Positions 43,777-44,087 of a DNA stretch of 44,087 nt are shown piece after piece. The DNA is from Hypsibius dujardini (taxonomy: Eukaryota; Tardigrada; Eutardigrada; Parachela; Hypsibiidae). The stretch covers positions 1 through 44,087 of the forward strand of contig LRSR01010944.1 of the NCBI GenBank assembly GCA_001579985.1, given 5' to 3'. Below the pieces are notes generated by a model. The model was not told the DNA's origin. It saw only the letters and a list, made by a program, of their open reading frames with translations, and searched no databases. The first letter of the stretch is position 1, and each line of letters starts with the position of its first letter. The position numbers and the translations under genes were made by a program.

Positions 43777-44087
43777 CTGAATTTGAGAGATTCAACAACT
43801 TCAAACCAAAAAGTAACAGATGATAAAGTAACTAAAATTTCATAAAATATTTAAATAAAATGTACATTTTTTAAAACTTTATCTGCATTTGGTATTTAAC
43901 AAACGTTTGGCACTAAACAAAAGCGTTTTCCATAACCGGAATTCTAAGGCACAACACTATTCCTTCTGCTTTTTTAAAACTGATAAACACTTCTCGACTC
44001 CGTTGTCGTTTTTTAAATTAATTGTTATCGCTAATTATCGTTTGATTCATGTCACGAGTGATGGTTTCTTGTGGTAATACAAAGGCC
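43777..44087. other. Window end, probable intron of the N-acetyltransferase-like gene
   Basis: AT-rich sequence with no convincing exon on either strand. Confidence 0.5.

Overview
The window is nuclear DNA of an invertebrate animal. Genes are split into many short exons with GT-AG introns, often under 100 nt. Between and inside genes lie foldback elements, MITE-like repeats, (ACAG)n microsatellites and poly-G/C runs. The gene content (a receptor guanylyl cyclase, PAN/Apple domain proteins, a CYP2-type P450, a cytosolic sulfotransferase, an arylamine N-acetyltransferase-like protein, a KDZ-associated CxC-type protein) suits an ecdysozoan. A tardigrade is my best guess, but that is inference and not proven here. 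There is no sign of bacterial or viral genome organisation.

Layout. 1-1780: repeats, no gene found. 1788-7278 (minus): exons of a P-loop (Walker A) ATPase-like protein I cannot assign to a family, preceded by a small spliced ORF that overlaps its start by an ATGA. 8197-12066 (plus): an 8-exon protein resembling the cysteine-cluster (CxC) proteins linked to KDZ transposases. 12070-16960: repeats, a broken 3' end of a sulfotransferase, a piggyBac-like MITE and a decayed defensin-like fragment. 17061-19187 (plus): an intact 3-exon secreted protein with a drosomycin-type eight-cysteine domain followed by three PAN/Apple-like domains. 20507-31202 (minus): a complete 20-exon membrane guanylyl cyclase of the natriuretic-peptide-receptor type; its joined frame is 3201 nt. 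32820-33720: a short-chain dehydrogenase relic split by a 756-bp foldback element. 36992-38993 (minus): a complete 6-exon sulfotransferase. 40206-42769 (plus): a complete 6-exon cytochrome P450. 43122 onward (minus): the 3' part of an N-acetyltransferase-like gene that runs toward or past the window edge.

The genes do not form an operon or one pathway. The P450, sulfotransferase and N-acetyltransferase at the right end are all classical xenobiotic or endobiotic modifying enzymes (phase I and II), and the SDR relic would fit the same set, so the right 11 kb can be read as a loose detoxification neighbourhood. The cyclase, sulfotransferase, P450 and PAN genes all splice to totals divisible by three, which strongly supports those models. 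The P-loop and CxC genes each need at least one unexplained join or a one-base frame change, so they are either decaying, affected by small assembly errors, or spliced in ways I could not resolve.
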